Shown: one piece after another, positions 9,371 through 18,396 of the stretch
Numbering within the stretch: position 1 is the stretch's first letter
Layout of the letters: each line of letters begins with the position of its first letter
Origin: Halobium salinum
GTDB taxonomy: Archaea > Halobacteriota > Halobacteria > Halobacteriales > Haloferacaceae
Length of the DNA stretch: 64,000 bases
Reading direction: 5' to 3'
Assembly: GCF_026586625.1 (NCBI RefSeq)
Contig: NZ_JAODIW010000005.1
Span: 124,001-188,000, forward strand
Position numbers and translations under genes: made by a program
The notes under the pieces: generated by a model
The model's database searches: none
What the model was told of the DNA's origin: nothing
What the model saw: the letters and a program-made list of their open reading frames with translations, nothing else

Positions 9371-10309
9371 TCAGTCGAGGTCCGCGGAGTCGACGACGTC
9401 GAGGGCGGTGTCGACCGCATCGCCAATCTCCGCCCGCGTGTCGTTGCCGAGTTCGACCAGCGGCGGGCGCACCGTCGTCCCGTCGAGGACGCCCCGTTCG
9501 GCCAGCGCGGCCTTCGTCGCCGGCGCGAAGCCGTGGGCGACGCACTGCTGGAACAGGGGGGCGATGCCCTCCGAGCCGATTCGGCGTGCGGCCTCGACGT
9601 CGCCGGCGGCCGCCGCCTCCGCCGCGGCCGCGAACGCCTCCGGAATCGCGTTCGAGAGGGCGTTGATGCCGCCGGTCCCGCCCTGCAGCATTCCGGGGAC
9701 GAGGTAGCTGTCGAACCCCTGGTAGCAGTCGAAGTCGTTCGGGGTCCGGCGCAGCGCCTCGACGAAGTAGTTGAAGTCGCCGCTCGAGTCCTTCAGTCCC
9801 CGAATCCGGTCGTGGTCTGCGACCGACTCGACTACGTCGGGGGCGATGGCCTGCCCGGTGCAGGCCGGGATGTTGTAGAGGTAGAGGGGGAGCGCGGCGT
9901 CGTCGGCGACGCGCCGGAGGAACTCGGCGTTGCCCTCGGGGTCGTTCGCCGTGTGGAAGTACGGGAGGACGATTAGACCGACGTCGGCGCCGACGTCGGC
10001 GGCGGTCTCGACGCGGTCGAGCGTCCCGGCGACGCTCGTCGCGGCGGTGCCCGCCATGACCGGCGCGTCGCCCGCGGCGTCGACGGTCGTCTCCAGTACG
10101 GCGCGGTACTCCGCCGCGTCGAGGCTAGCGAACTCGCCCGTCGTGCCGCAAGGGACGAGACCCTCGACGCCGCCCTCGCGAACGTGGTCGACGAGGGTGG
10201 CGAGGGCCTCGTGGTCGACCGCTTCGTCGTCGTCGAAGGGGGTGACGAGGGGGCACCAGGTTCGGACCGGGTCGTCGTTCGAATCGGGCTCCGCGTCGGT
10301 GCCGCTCAT
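9371..10309 (-). CDS. DapA-family aldolase (2-keto-3-deoxy sugar acid aldolase type)
   Basis: The 312-residue protein is a class I aldolase of the dihydrodipicolinate synthase / N-acetylneuraminate lyase superfamily. It has GTTGEF at residues 55-60, the catalytic tyrosine Y145 in YLYNIP and the Schiff-base lysine K173 in GLKDSSGD. In a cluster with aldonate dehydratases and no lysine genes it most likely cleaves a 2-keto-3-deoxy acid to pyruvate and an aldehyde. It is convergent with the LutB-LutA gene, 33 bp apart. True DapA activity is unlikely but not excluded by sequence alone. Confidence 0.8.
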   Translation of the reverse strand: MSGTDAEPDSNDDPVRTWCPLVTPFDDDEAVDHEALATLVDHVREGGVEGLVPCGTTGEFASLDAAEYRAVLETTVDAAGDAPVMAGTAATSVAGTLDRVETAADVGADVGLIVLPYFHTANDPEGNAEFLRRVADDAALPLYLYNIPACTGQAIAPDVVESVADHDRIRGLKDSSGDFNYFVEALRRTPNDFDCYQGFDSYLVPGMLQGGTGGINALSNAIPEAFAAAAEAAAAGDVEAARRIGSEGIAPLFQQCVAHGFAPATKAALAERGVLDGTTVRPPLVELGNDTRAEIGDAVDTALDVVDSADLD

Positions 10310-10583
10310 CGGCCCGTCGACCTCGTGAGTCCGAGCGTCGCGGTCGTCCGTTCGGTCCTGCCGAGTGGCACGGTCGAGTCCGTCGGCTCCGGAAGCTGTG
10401 GCATACGACGTCGACTCACACGGCGCCGAGCATAGGCGTTCCGACCGCGGAAAGACCCGCGAGCGGCAGCGAGGGCGGGAAGCCGCGCAGGCGGAGGTTT
10501 CTTGCTCCGATGGCGAGTGGGTTCACCCACCATGCGAACGCATGCCGATACCGACGGCCACCCCGGAGGGGAGGGGTGAGCCG

Positions 10584-11456
10584 ATGCGGCTCGTCGACAC
10601 TCACACCCACGCGTGGGGACCGGACACCGCGGAGCTCCCGTGGCCGGCCGAACTGCTGCCACCCGGCTGGGAGGGCCCGTACACGGCACACGACCTCGTG
10701 GCCGACATGGACGCGGCGAGCGTCGACGAGGCGGTCGTCGTAACGACGCCCCTCTACGGCCGCGGCGAGCGCGCGAACGAGTACACCATGCGCGCCATCG
10801 AGGCGTACCCCGACCGCCTCTGGGGCGTCGCCCTCATGGACTTCTTCCGGGGCGACCCGGACGAGGTGCACGCGGCCCTGCGCCGCGTCGTCGGCCACGA
10901 CCGGGTTCTCGGCGTCCGGATGCACGCCTGTCTCCGATACGAGGAGCACTCCTCCGAACTGGACCGGACGGCGGACTGGATTCTCGACGACGCGCTCGAC
11001 CCGGTCTGGACGGAGGCCGCCCGGCTCGACACGTCGGTGTTTCTCTTCCCGAAGGCCGACCAACTGTCGATGGTCGGGACGCTCGCCGAGCGCCACCCGG
11101 AGGTTTCGATGGTGGTCGACCACATGGCGTACCCCGACGAGACGACCGCCCCGGACGAGCCGCCCTGGACGGACTTCGAGGCCCTGGCCGACCACGGCAA
11201 CGTGGCCGTGAAGGTGAGTTCGCTCCCGCGCTCCAGCGAGGAAGCGTGGCCCTACGAGGACCTCCACGGGTACGTGCGACGCCTGGTCGACTGGTTCGGT
11301 CCCGAGCGGCTGCTGCTCGGCTCCGACTACCCGTGGATGGACGACTGGGCGACCTACGGGGAGTGTCTGAACTGGGTCGAGGAAGCCCCCTTCCTCTCGT
11401 CGCGCGACCTGTCGTATCTCTCTCACCGGAGCTTCGAGCGCGTCCACGAGGTGTAG
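10584..11456 (+). CDS. Amidohydrolase-2 family protein, lactonase type
   Basis: This 290-residue protein starts VDTHTHAWGP, the first metal site (H-x-H) of the amidohydrolase-2 superfamily, has VVDHMAYP near residue 177 and ends its barrel with LLLGSDYPW (about 247-255) carrying the last metal aspartate. The closest functional group is the L-fucono/L-rhamnono-1,4-lactonases of COG3618, which open sugar lactones. The ATG at 10584 follows a purine-rich GGAGGGGAGGGGTGAG stretch that includes Shine-Dalgarno-like sequence; an upstream ATG at 10542 would add 14 residues. Its place next to aldolase and mutarotase genes fits a lactonase. Confidence 0.72.
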   Translation: MRLVDTHTHAWGPDTAELPWPAELLPPGWEGPYTAHDLVADMDAASVDEAVVVTTPLYGRGERANEYTMRAIEAYPDRLWGVALMDFFRGDPDEVHAALRRVVGHDRVLGVRMHACLRYEEHSSELDRTADWILDDALDPVWTEAARLDTSVFLFPKADQLSMVGTLAERHPEVSMVVDHMAYPDETTAPDEPPWTDFEALADHGNVAVKVSSLPRSSEEAWPYEDLHGYVRRLVDWFGPERLLLGSDYPWMDDWATYGECLNWVEEAPFLSSRDLSYLSHRSFERVHEV

Positions 11457-11510
11457 TCCCCCCGGAGGTCGTACCCTCTCGGGAAGCCGGACGCCGTTCG
11501 GTCGCCGGGG

Positions 11511-12482
11511 TTACTCGTCCCAGGGGACGTCGGCGTGGAGGCGGCGGACCGCGTCGAGGTCGGTCAACGCCGAGACGGCCCCGGGCGCCGTCGTGGCGAC
11601 GGCGCCGGTGGCGTTGGCGAGGGCGAGCGCGCGAGCGCCGTCGCGGACGCCGTGTGTGAGCGACGCGACGAACCCCGCGAGAAACGCGTCGCCGGCGCCG
11701 GTCGTGTCCACCACCTCAACCTCGTAGCCGGCGTGGCTCGTCTCGCCGGCGACGGGGCTCTCGGCGGTTCCGTAGCAGTACGCGCCGTCCCGGCCGAGCG
11801 TCAGGACGACGGTGTGCGGGCCGTGTGCGGCGACGGCCCGCGTGAGCGCCGCCGGGTCGTCCGCCTCGAACCCGGCCGCGGCGAGGTCTCCGGGGGTCGC
11901 CTTGACCACGTCGACGTGGGCCAGCGCGCCGCGGACGACGGCGCCGAACGCCTCCCGGCTGTACCACATCTCCGGCCGCCAGTTCGGGTCGAACGAGACG
12001 GGACAGCGGCCGTCGGCGCGGGCCTGCAGGTCGAGCGTCGCGGTGCGGCTGGGTTCGACGCTCAGGGTGACGCCCGTCGTGTGAACCCACCCGACGGCGT
12101 CGAGCGTCTCGTCAGGGACCGTCCCCGCTTCGAGGCGCGTGTCGGCCCCGTCCTCACGGTAGAAGGTGAACGAGCGGTCACCCTCGGCGTCGTGAGTGAC
12201 CACCGCCAGCGTCGTCCGGGCGGCCGCGTCGGTCACCAGCAGGTCGTCGGGAATCGCAGATTCGGCGAGGTGTGACCGGAGGAACGCACCGAAATCGTCG
12301 TCGGCCAGGCGCGTCCAGAACAGTGGCGGGACCCCGATTCGGTCGAGAGCGAGCGCGACGTTGGCGGCGGAGCCGCCGAACTTCGGGGCGTAACCGCCGG
12401 CGCGCCCGGGCGGACCGGGCCGCTCGGGGACGAAGTCGACGAGCGTGTCACCGGCCACCAGGATGGGTCGGTCGACGGCCAT
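11511..12482 (-). CDS. PfkB-family sugar kinase (KDG kinase/fructokinase type)
   Basis: A 323-residue ribokinase-fold enzyme. The N-terminal GGSAANVALAL (residues 36-46) and the C-terminal DTTGAGDAF (259-267), with catalytic base D265, are the two PfkB signatures. In haloarchaea such kinases phosphorylate 2-keto-3-deoxygluconate in the semi-phosphorylative Entner-Doudoroff route, or fructose. The start at 12482 is preferred over an upstream ATG 15 bp earlier because a TATA-like GTTATGTC lies on the minus strand at about 12505-12512. It is 72 bp downstream of the transaldolase gene on the same strand and may be co-transcribed with it. Confidence 0.82.
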   Translation of the reverse strand: MAVDRPILVAGDTLVDFVPERPGPPGRAGGYAPKFGGSAANVALALDRIGVPPLFWTRLADDDFGAFLRSHLAESAIPDDLLVTDAAARTTLAVVTHDAEGDRSFTFYREDGADTRLEAGTVPDETLDAVGWVHTTGVTLSVEPSRTATLDLQARADGRCPVSFDPNWRPEMWYSREAFGAVVRGALAHVDVVKATPGDLAAAGFEADDPAALTRAVAAHGPHTVVLTLGRDGAYCYGTAESPVAGETSHAGYEVEVVDTTGAGDAFLAGFVASLTHGVRDGARALALANATGAVATTAPGAVSALTDLDAVRRLHADVPWDE

Positions 12483-12554
12483 GCAGGGGGGTCGCACGCG
12501 CCGGACATAACTGCTCCTCCGGCCGCGGCGGGGACGGGGACGTCGCCGGGGGTC

Positions 12555-13211
12555 TCACTCCCCTATCGGACTACCCCGGTCCCCCCAGGCGGCCTCGAAC
12601 CCGGCCATCCCCTCGGCGGTCTTCGGGTGTCCGACGTGGGCCTCCAGCACGTCCGGCGACATCGTCACCGCGTCGACGCCGGCCTCGTACAGCGCCAGCG
12701 CCTGCGTGGTGTTCCGAACGCTCGCCGCCAGGACGTCCGTCTCGAACCCCTGGGCGTCGTAGATTCGGCAGATGCGTTCGACCGCACCGACCCCGTCGGC
12801 GCCGGCGTCGTCGAGGCGTCCGACGTAGGGCGCGACGAACGAGGCGTCGTTCTTCGCCGCCAGGACGGCCTGTTCGGCCGAGAACACCACCGTCGTGCCC
12901 GCCGGGACGCCGTCGGCGCGGAGTCGGGCGAGCGCCGCGAACCCCTCGCGGGTCGCCGGGAGCTTCACGACCACCTCGTCGGCCCACGCCTGGTACGCCC
13001 GCCCCTCGCGAACCATCCCGTCGACGTCGGCGGCGATGGTCTGGGCGAACACCGGCCCGTCGACGGTGTCGGCGACCGACTCGACCGCCTCCCGGTACCC
13101 CACGCCCGCCTCGGCGACGATCGACGGGTTGGTCGTGACACCGTCGACGACGCCGAGCGCCGCGACGTCGCGGATGCGGTCGACGTCCGCCGTATCGACG
13201 TACAACTTCAT
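12555..13211 (-). CDS. Fructose-6-phosphate aldolase / transaldolase-like protein
   Basis: A 218-residue TIM-barrel protein of the small transaldolase (TalC/FSA) family. The start KLYVDTADVD with the conserved aspartate, VTTNPS (25-30) and the Schiff-base lysine K83 in VVKLPAT are all present. Members either transfer dihydroxyacetone units or cleave fructose 6-phosphate. The length equals that of bacterial FSA (about 220). It is divergent from the ABC transporter beginning at 13373; the 160-bp gap holds the importer's promoter. The true sugar substrate is not determined by sequence. Confidence 0.83.
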   Translation of the reverse strand: MKLYVDTADVDRIRDVAALGVVDGVTTNPSIVAEAGVGYREAVESVADTVDGPVFAQTIAADVDGMVREGRAYQAWADEVVVKLPATREGFAALARLRADGVPAGTTVVFSAEQAVLAAKNDASFVAPYVGRLDDAGADGVGAVERICRIYDAQGFETDVLAASVRNTTQALALYEAGVDAVTMSPDVLEAHVGHPKTAEGMAGFEAAWGDRGSPIGE

Positions 13212-13338
13212 GGGAGGTGGTACGGTCGCGGCGGGATGAAGCTACCGCTCGTCGTCGACGCGCCGACGGGCGCCTCCGCCGAACGGCCGTTCGGGGTGAA
13301 GAGCCGCCCCGTCCGGCGTTTTTTCCCGTGTTGGGAAG

Positions 13339-13372
13339 ATTTATCACGAACCATCAGAAACATCTTCGTGGT
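13339..13372 (+). promoter_or_regulatory. TATA box and core promoter of the first sugar ABC importer
   Basis: ATTTATCAC at 13339-13347 ends 25 bp before the importer's ATG at 13373, the spacing of a haloarchaeal TATA box for a leaderless transcript. A T-rich run precedes it. No separate ribosome-binding site is visible, in keeping with leaderless translation. Confidence 0.5.
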
Positions 13373-14575
13373 ATGCGAAGCGATAGCAGGCGCAGGTTTC
13401 TGAAGGCGACCGGGGCCGCGGTGACACTCCCCGCTATCGCCGGCTGCACAGGCGGAGGCAACGGCGAGGGAACGACGGGCGGCGGTGGGGGTAACGACTC
13501 CGCCGGCACCACGACCGGCTCCTCGGGCGGCGGCGGGAGCGGGAGCCTGCAGAAGGTCGGGATGTCGGCGTACGTCCGCGGCGGGGCCTGGATCACGGCG
13601 TATATCGAGGCGGCGAGGTTCTACGCCGAGGACCAGGGAATCGAACTCGACGTGCGCCCGAACCAGCAGAGCGCACAGAAGCAGGTCCAGGACATCCGCG
13701 AGTTCGCTACCGGGGACCACGACGCGATTCTCGTCGGCGTCTGGCAGACCGGTGCGGCGGAGGGCGCCATCAACCAGGCCATCAACCAGGGGACGCCCGT
13801 GTTCGCGACGAACGCCGACACGTCGAGTTCGGAGATTCCGCTGTACGTCGGGTTCAGCAACTACGACGGCGGCGCGAGTTCGGCCGAACAGATGGTGAAG
13901 GCGCTCGGGGAGCAGTACCCCGACGAGAGCACCTGGCGCGTGTTGAACGTCCGCGGGCCGCAGGGGAACCAGTCGGCGAACCAACGGTCGAACGGGTTCC
14001 TGGAGACGGTGGAGGAGAACGACAAGGTGGAGGTGGCGGCGACGCTCAACGGGGAGTTCGCCCGGGACGTCGCCCAGTCGACGGTACAGGAGTGGGTCCG
14101 GTCCAACGGGCGGGTCCACGGCATCTACTCCGGCAACCTCTCGATGGGGCTCGGCGTCGTCCAGGCGATGCGCAACCTCGACATGCTCGTGCCGAAGGGC
14201 GAGGAGGGCCACGTCGTCCTCACGCAGATGGACGGCAGCCCCGAGGTGAACCCCCTCGTCGGGGACGGGACCATCGACGCCGCGGTCGACCAGCCGAACT
14301 ACTTCTACAACCCCATCGCGCTGAAGTACATGAAACAGTACGTCGAGGCGGGGAACGACGCGAGCGTCATCCCGTCGGTCGACTCGGAGGTCACGGCCGA
14401 CCAGTTCAGCGTCGAGTCCGCCCAGCACAAGGGCGTCGACATGTGGTCCGAGCAGATCTGGGAGCCGGGGGTCATGCGCGAGCAGAACGGCCACCCCTGG
14501 TTCCGGACCAACAGCATCGTCATCACCCAAGAGAACTACGACGAGCCGTACCTCTGGGGTAACATCTGGGGCTGA
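13373..14575 (+). CDS. Sugar ABC transporter substrate-binding lipoprotein
   Basis: The 400-residue protein opens with a Tat motif (RRRFLK, residues 6-11), a hydrophobic stretch and a lipobox (AGC near residue 24), then a low-complexity Gly/Ser/Thr linker of about 35 residues typical of halophilic lipoproteins. The mature part is a type I periplasmic-binding domain of the RbsB/XylF class, which captures sugars outside the membrane. It is followed at 19 bp by the permease and then the ATPase, giving a complete importer. The GC-rich linker and acidic mature domain are normal for haloarchaea. Sugar specificity is unknown; the surrounding genes suggest a deoxysugar or uronate-derived sugar. Confidence 0.87.
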   Translation: MRSDSRRRFLKATGAAVTLPAIAGCTGGGNGEGTTGGGGGNDSAGTTTGSSGGGGSGSLQKVGMSAYVRGGAWITAYIEAARFYAEDQGIELDVRPNQQSAQKQVQDIREFATGDHDAILVGVWQTGAAEGAINQAINQGTPVFATNADTSSSEIPLYVGFSNYDGGASSAEQMVKALGEQYPDESTWRVLNVRGPQGNQSANQRSNGFLETVEENDKVEVAATLNGEFARDVAQSTVQEWVRSNGRVHGIYSGNLSMGLGVVQAMRNLDMLVPKGEEGHVVLTQMDGSPEVNPLVGDGTIDAAVDQPNYFYNPIALKYMKQYVEAGNDASVIPSVDSEVTADQFSVESAQHKGVDMWSEQIWEPGVMREQNGHPWFRTNSIVITQENYDEPYLWGNIWG

Positions 14576-14594
14576 CGCCCCGTCTTCTCCCACT

Positions 14595-15602
14595 ATGTCT
14601 ACAGAACAAGGGTTTCTCAGTCGGACGTTCGGCGACAGCGACGACCTCGCGTTGACCCTGCTGGACAACATGATCTGGCCGATTCTGGCCGTCGTCATCC
14701 TCGGCGTCCTCGTGTTCGTCCCGCAGACGTTCCGCTCCATCCAACTCATCCTCTGGGGAGCGGTGCCCATCGGTCTCCTGGTGCTGGCCGAGAGCCTCTG
14801 TCTCCTCTCGGGGCACTTCGACCTCTCCATCGGCTCGATCGCCGGTTTCTCGGCCATGTTCACGGGGATGCTCCTCGGCACCTGTCCGAGCTGCTGGGGG
14901 GTGACGACGAGCCCCTGGGTCGGCTTCGGCGTCATCCTCCTGACCGGCTCGCTCATCGGCCTCGTCAACGGTGTGATGATAGCGAAGGTCGGCCTCAACC
15001 CGTTCCTCCAGACGCTCGCCTTCCTCATCGTCTTCGAGGGGGCGAAAACCGCCATGCAGACCCAGCCGGTGACCGGACTGCCGAGTCTCTACGTCCGGGT
15101 CGGCGGGACGCCCAACCTCGCCATCGGGGTGATGCTCGTGGCGTTCCTCGTCTTCGGCCTCGTGTTGCGGTACACCTCGTTCGGCCAGGCGGTGTACGCG
15201 CTGGGGAGCTCCGAGGTGTCCGCCCGCGAGGTGGGAATCGACACCGAGCGGCTCGTCATCGTCATCTACACCATCAGCGGGCTTCTGGCGGCCATCGCCG
15301 GGCTGATGCTCACCGGCTTCGTCGGCGTCGTCCCGCCGCTGATCGGCGAGGGGCTGGTGTTCCAGGCGTTCGCCGGGGCGGTAATCGGCGGTATCAGCCT
15401 CTTCGGTGGCCGGGGGAAGATCACCGGCGCGCTCGGCGGCGTCATCCTCATCCAGCTGGTGCAGTCGGCGCTGAACAACAGCCCCGCCATCGGAGCGACC
15501 CAGATTCAGATGATCAACGGGCTCGTGCTGCTCGGCGCGATCTTGCTGTACAACACGCAGACCAAGCTCCGCTCTCGCATCCTCGCGAGTGGTGCGACAT
15601 GA
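14595..15602 (+). CDS. Sugar ABC transporter permease (RbsC/AraH type)
   Basis: A 335-residue integral membrane protein with eight or more hydrophobic segments and the RbsC-family hallmark LSGHFDLSIGSIAGFSA (about residues 70-87) plus GLVNGVMIAKVGLNPFLQTL and a C-terminal IGGISLFGGRGKITGALGG. These identify the BPD_transp_2 permease family used by ribose, xylose and similar importers. Its stop codon overlaps the ATG of the ATPase gene (ATGA), so translation is probably coupled. Confidence 0.9.
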   Translation: MSTEQGFLSRTFGDSDDLALTLLDNMIWPILAVVILGVLVFVPQTFRSIQLILWGAVPIGLLVLAESLCLLSGHFDLSIGSIAGFSAMFTGMLLGTCPSCWGVTTSPWVGFGVILLTGSLIGLVNGVMIAKVGLNPFLQTLAFLIVFEGAKTAMQTQPVTGLPSLYVRVGGTPNLAIGVMLVAFLVFGLVLRYTSFGQAVYALGSSEVSAREVGIDTERLVIVIYTISGLLAAIAGLMLTGFVGVVPPLIGEGLVFQAFAGAVIGGISLFGGRGKITGALGGVILIQLVQSALNNSPAIGATQIQMINGLVLLGAILLYNTQTKLRSRILASGAT

Positions 15603-16444
15603 GCGTCGAGGACGACCCCGCGACGACGGAGCGGGAGACGGCCGAGGAGGAGGCGGCCGGAGACGCCGGAGCCGCCGCGTCGGCGACGCCGAAGCTCCGC
15701 GCCGAGAACGTCACCAAGCAGTTCGGGCGCATCGTCGCCGTCGACGACGTGACCCTCGACGTCCGGCCCGGCGAGATATTCGCCCTCGTCGGCGACAACG
15801 GGGCCGGCAAGTCGACGCTGATGAACGTCCTCAGCGGCGTCCACGCGCCGACCGAGGGGCAACTGTACAAGGACGGCGAGCCGGTCCAGTTCTCGAACCC
15901 CTCCGACGCGCGGGCGAAGGGAATCGAGACGGTGTACCAGGACCTCGCGCTGATGGACGACCTCGACATCGCGACGAACATCTTCATGGGGTCGTTCCCG
16001 AAGCGCGGGGTCGGGCCGTTGCGGGTTATCGACTGGAACGCCACCTACGAGCGCTCCCGCGCCATCATGCGCGAGCAGCTCGGACGGGAGATGGACATCC
16101 AGACGGAAGTGGAGTTCCTCTCGGGCGGACAGCGACAGCTCGTCGCCATCGGACGGGCGCTCGCGTTCGACCCCGACGTCATTATTCTCGACGAGCCGAC
16201 GAGCGCGCTGTCCGTCGACGCGACGCGGCTCGTCCAGAACACGCTCGACCGCCTCGCCGAGGAGGGTATCACCATCGTCATCGTCAGCCACAACATCGAG
16301 TCCGTCCTCGAACACGCCGACCGGATCGGCGTCCTCTACCAGGGGAGCCTCGTCGACATCATGGCCCCCTCGGAGACCGACCTGGAGGAGCTGAACGAGC
16401 TGATGACGACCGGGACGCTCGAGACGGGCCTACTCGACGACTGA
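15599..16444 (+). CDS. Sugar ABC transporter ATP-binding protein (single NBD)
   Basis: The 281-residue ATPase has Walker A GDNGAGKST (about 64-72), the signature LSGGQRQ, Walker B VIILDEPTSALS and the H-loop IVSHN. Unlike the tandem RbsA/XylG ATPases of bacteria it has one nucleotide-binding domain, so it would work as a homodimer, as in FrcA. An acidic 35-residue N-terminal tail precedes the domain. It overlaps the permease stop by 4 bp. A separate TATA-like box follows for the next gene, so the importer operon probably ends here. Confidence 0.9.
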   Translation: MSVEDDPATTERETAEEEAAGDAGAAASATPKLRAENVTKQFGRIVAVDDVTLDVRPGEIFALVGDNGAGKSTLMNVLSGVHAPTEGQLYKDGEPVQFSNPSDARAKGIETVYQDLALMDDLDIATNIFMGSFPKRGVGPLRVIDWNATYERSRAIMREQLGREMDIQTEVEFLSGGQRQLVAIGRALAFDPDVIILDEPTSALSVDATRLVQNTLDRLAEEGITIVIVSHNIESVLEHADRIGVLYQGSLVDIMAPSETDLEELNELMTTGTLETGLLDD

Positions 16445-16521
16445 GCGCCGGGCGGGTCCGTGCGGACCCGTGCGGGCGCCGCCGGCAGTACGTTTACGCC
16501 CCGGGGAGCCGACGTCGGCGT

Positions 16522-17427
16522 ATGGCGGACACGATTCGACCGGAACTCGTCGTCGACGTGGAGTGTGAGACGGGCGAGGGGCCGCTGTGGCACCCCGACG
16601 AACGGCGACTGTACTGGTGTGACATCCCGAACGGGCGGGTGTACCGGTACGACCCCGACGCGGGCGACCACGAACTCGTCTACGAGGACGCCGACGAGCG
16701 CATCGGAGGGTTCACGATACAGGCGGACGGCTCGTTGTTACTGTTCCAGGAGGCCGGCGCGGTCCGCCGGCTGGACCAGGGGAGCGGGACGGTCGACGTC
16801 GCCGTCGAACCGGACCCGGACCGGTTCCACGAGCGGTTCAACGACGTCGTCGCGGACCCCGAGGGACGCGTCTTCGCCGGCGTGATGCCGGACACCGACC
16901 GGGACCTCCCCGGCCGGCTGTTCCGTCTCGACACCGACGGGACGTTCGAGCGCGTCCGGGAGGAGTGCGTCCTGCCGAACGGGATGGGGTTCTCGGGCGA
17001 CCTGTCGTCGTTCTACTTCACCGACACCGGCGAGGTCGACCCCGACCACCCCGGGTGCGTCTACCGGTACGACTACGACCGGGCGACGGGAGAGATATCG
17101 AACCCCGAGACGTTCTTCGACGCGAGTGGAATCGAGGGGATGCCGGACGGGCTGACGGTCGATACGGAGGACCGCGTCTGGTCGGCGTTCTGGGAGGGCC
17201 ACAAACTGCTCCGGGTCGCCCCTGACGGGACCCGGGAGCGGACCGTCGAGTTCCCCCCGCGGAAGGTGTCGTCGGTGACGTTCGGCGGGGACGGGTACGA
17301 CACCGCGTACGTGACGACGGCGTGTGAGGAGGGACGGGAGCGGGAGGGCGACGGGGCGGGCGGACTCTTCCGCGTCGACCTCGACGCGACCGGCCGCGAG
17401 GAGTTCCGCTCCGACGTCGAGGTGTGA
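16522..17427 (+). CDS. SMP-30/gluconolactonase-family lactonase
   Basis: This 301-residue six-bladed beta-propeller has the family's GEGPLWHPDERRLYWCDI start (metal ligand Glu18), RFNDVVADPEGRVFAG and LPNGMGFSGD (metal Asn) and EGMPDGLTVD with the catalytic Asp. SMP-30 enzymes hydrolyse aldono-lactones such as glucono- or arabinono-lactone. A TATA-like CGTTTACGC at about 16490-16498 lies 25-30 bp before the ATG. With the importer upstream and a mutarotase downstream, it fits the lactone-opening step of an oxidative sugar pathway. Confidence 0.86.
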   Translation: MADTIRPELVVDVECETGEGPLWHPDERRLYWCDIPNGRVYRYDPDAGDHELVYEDADERIGGFTIQADGSLLLFQEAGAVRRLDQGSGTVDVAVEPDPDRFHERFNDVVADPEGRVFAGVMPDTDRDLPGRLFRLDTDGTFERVREECVLPNGMGFSGDLSSFYFTDTGEVDPDHPGCVYRYDYDRATGEISNPETFFDASGIEGMPDGLTVDTEDRVWSAFWEGHKLLRVAPDGTRERTVEFPPRKVSSVTFGGDGYDTAYVTTACEEGREREGDGAGGLFRVDLDATGREEFRSDVEV

Positions 17428-17498
17428 GTGGCAGACCGGCGGCGGTCGCCTCTCGGGTCCGGCGCAAGGCTCATGCACGCGGGCCGGGTCGGTCCGTC

Positions 17499-17846
17499 AT
17501 GGTCGAAACCGAACGCGCGGTGTACGTCCAGCGGCTCGACCCCGACCGACGCGAGGCGTACGTCGAGGCCCACGAGGAGGTCCCCGACGGCGTGACGGAC
17601 GCGATGGCGCGCGGCGGGGTCGAGGAGTTCGAACTGTACGTCCGGGACGACGTCGCCGTCTGCATCCTGGAGTGTCGGGACCTGGAGGCGTACCTCGATG
17701 CCGTCGACGGCGACGAGGCGGTCGCCGAGTGGGAGCGCTACACCGGCGAGTTCAAGCGGGAAGGCGTCGACGCCGACGCGGACCCCGAGTCCGGCATCCC
17801 GTTCATGGAGCGAATCTGGCGGTTCGACCCCGACGACCGGCAGTAA
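17499..17846 (+). CDS. rhaM: L-rhamnose mutarotase family protein
   Basis: A 115-residue ferredoxin-like-fold protein with the RhaM pattern: an N-terminal VQRLDPDRREAYVEAHEEV strand and helix carrying the catalytic His, a central ELYVRDDVAVCILE strand and the C-terminal MERIWRFD. The family interconverts alpha and beta anomers of L-rhamnose or L-fucose. Length matches bacterial RhaM (about 104-115). It lies 71 bp after the lactonase gene on the same strand. This is the clearest pointer in the window to a 6-deoxyhexose substrate. I cannot tell rhamnose from fucose by sequence. Confidence 0.75.
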   Translation: MVETERAVYVQRLDPDRREAYVEAHEEVPDGVTDAMARGGVEEFELYVRDDVAVCILECRDLEAYLDAVDGDEAVAEWERYTGEFKREGVDADADPESGIPFMERIWRFDPDDRQ

Positions 17847-17892
17847 CTCCCGATTCGGAAGGATTTTTGGCGGGGTCTCGTGAAGGGGTACC

Positions 17893-18354
17893 ATGGACCT
17901 CTCGTTCGAGACGATCGTCCTCGCCGTCGGACCGCAGGACGACGACCGACTGGACCGACTCGCCGAGGCCGTACTGCAGGTCGCGAAACCCACCGACGCG
18001 ACGGTCGTGCTCACCCACGTCTTCAGACAGGGGGAGTTCGAAAACGTGGCCGCGGGGCTGGACCTGCCGAACGCCACCGCCGAGGATATCGACACGGTGC
18101 TGAAGCGCCATCAGTCCGTGCGCCGCCTCGAGCGCCTGTTCGAGGAGCACGCCGTCGACTACGAACTCCGGGGTATCGTCGGCGACGTCAGCGACTCTAT
18201 CGTCGCGTTGGCCGAGGAGACGGCGGCCGACCGCGTCGTCGTCTCCGGGGCGACGCGCTCGCCCGTCGGAAAGGCCGTCTTCGGGAGCACGACCCAGGAC
18301 GTGCTCCTCGGGGCGCCGTGTCCGGTGACGTACGTTCGCTCGCCGGACAAGTAA
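17893..18354 (+). CDS. Universal stress protein (UspA family)
   Basis: A 153-residue UspA-fold protein. It starts with an IVLAVG strand, has an aspartate-rich first loop, and ends with VVSGATRSPVGKAVFGST, which matches the G-x2-G-x9-G(S/T) nucleotide-binding loop, followed by CPVTYVR. Such proteins bind ATP and act in stress responses; the target is unknown. A TATA-like GATTTTTGG at about 17860-17868 precedes the ATG. It is probably a single-gene unit, convergent with the LLM oxidoreductase. Confidence 0.85.
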   Translation: MDLSFETIVLAVGPQDDDRLDRLAEAVLQVAKPTDATVVLTHVFRQGEFENVAAGLDLPNATAEDIDTVLKRHQSVRRLERLFEEHAVDYELRGIVGDVSDSIVALAEETAADRVVVSGATRSPVGKAVFGSTTQDVLLGAPCPVTYVRSPDK

Positions 18355-18396
18355 CCGGACGGTTCCGGTGGGACGCGACCGCCGAGTCGACGGCGA

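Noticed and set aside
13208-15055. Long minus-strand frame of 615 codons opposite the first ABC importer
   Set aside because: It is the antisense shadow of GC-biased codons; its translation is Arg/Val/Asp-rich without domains, while the plus strand encodes a clear binding protein and permease.
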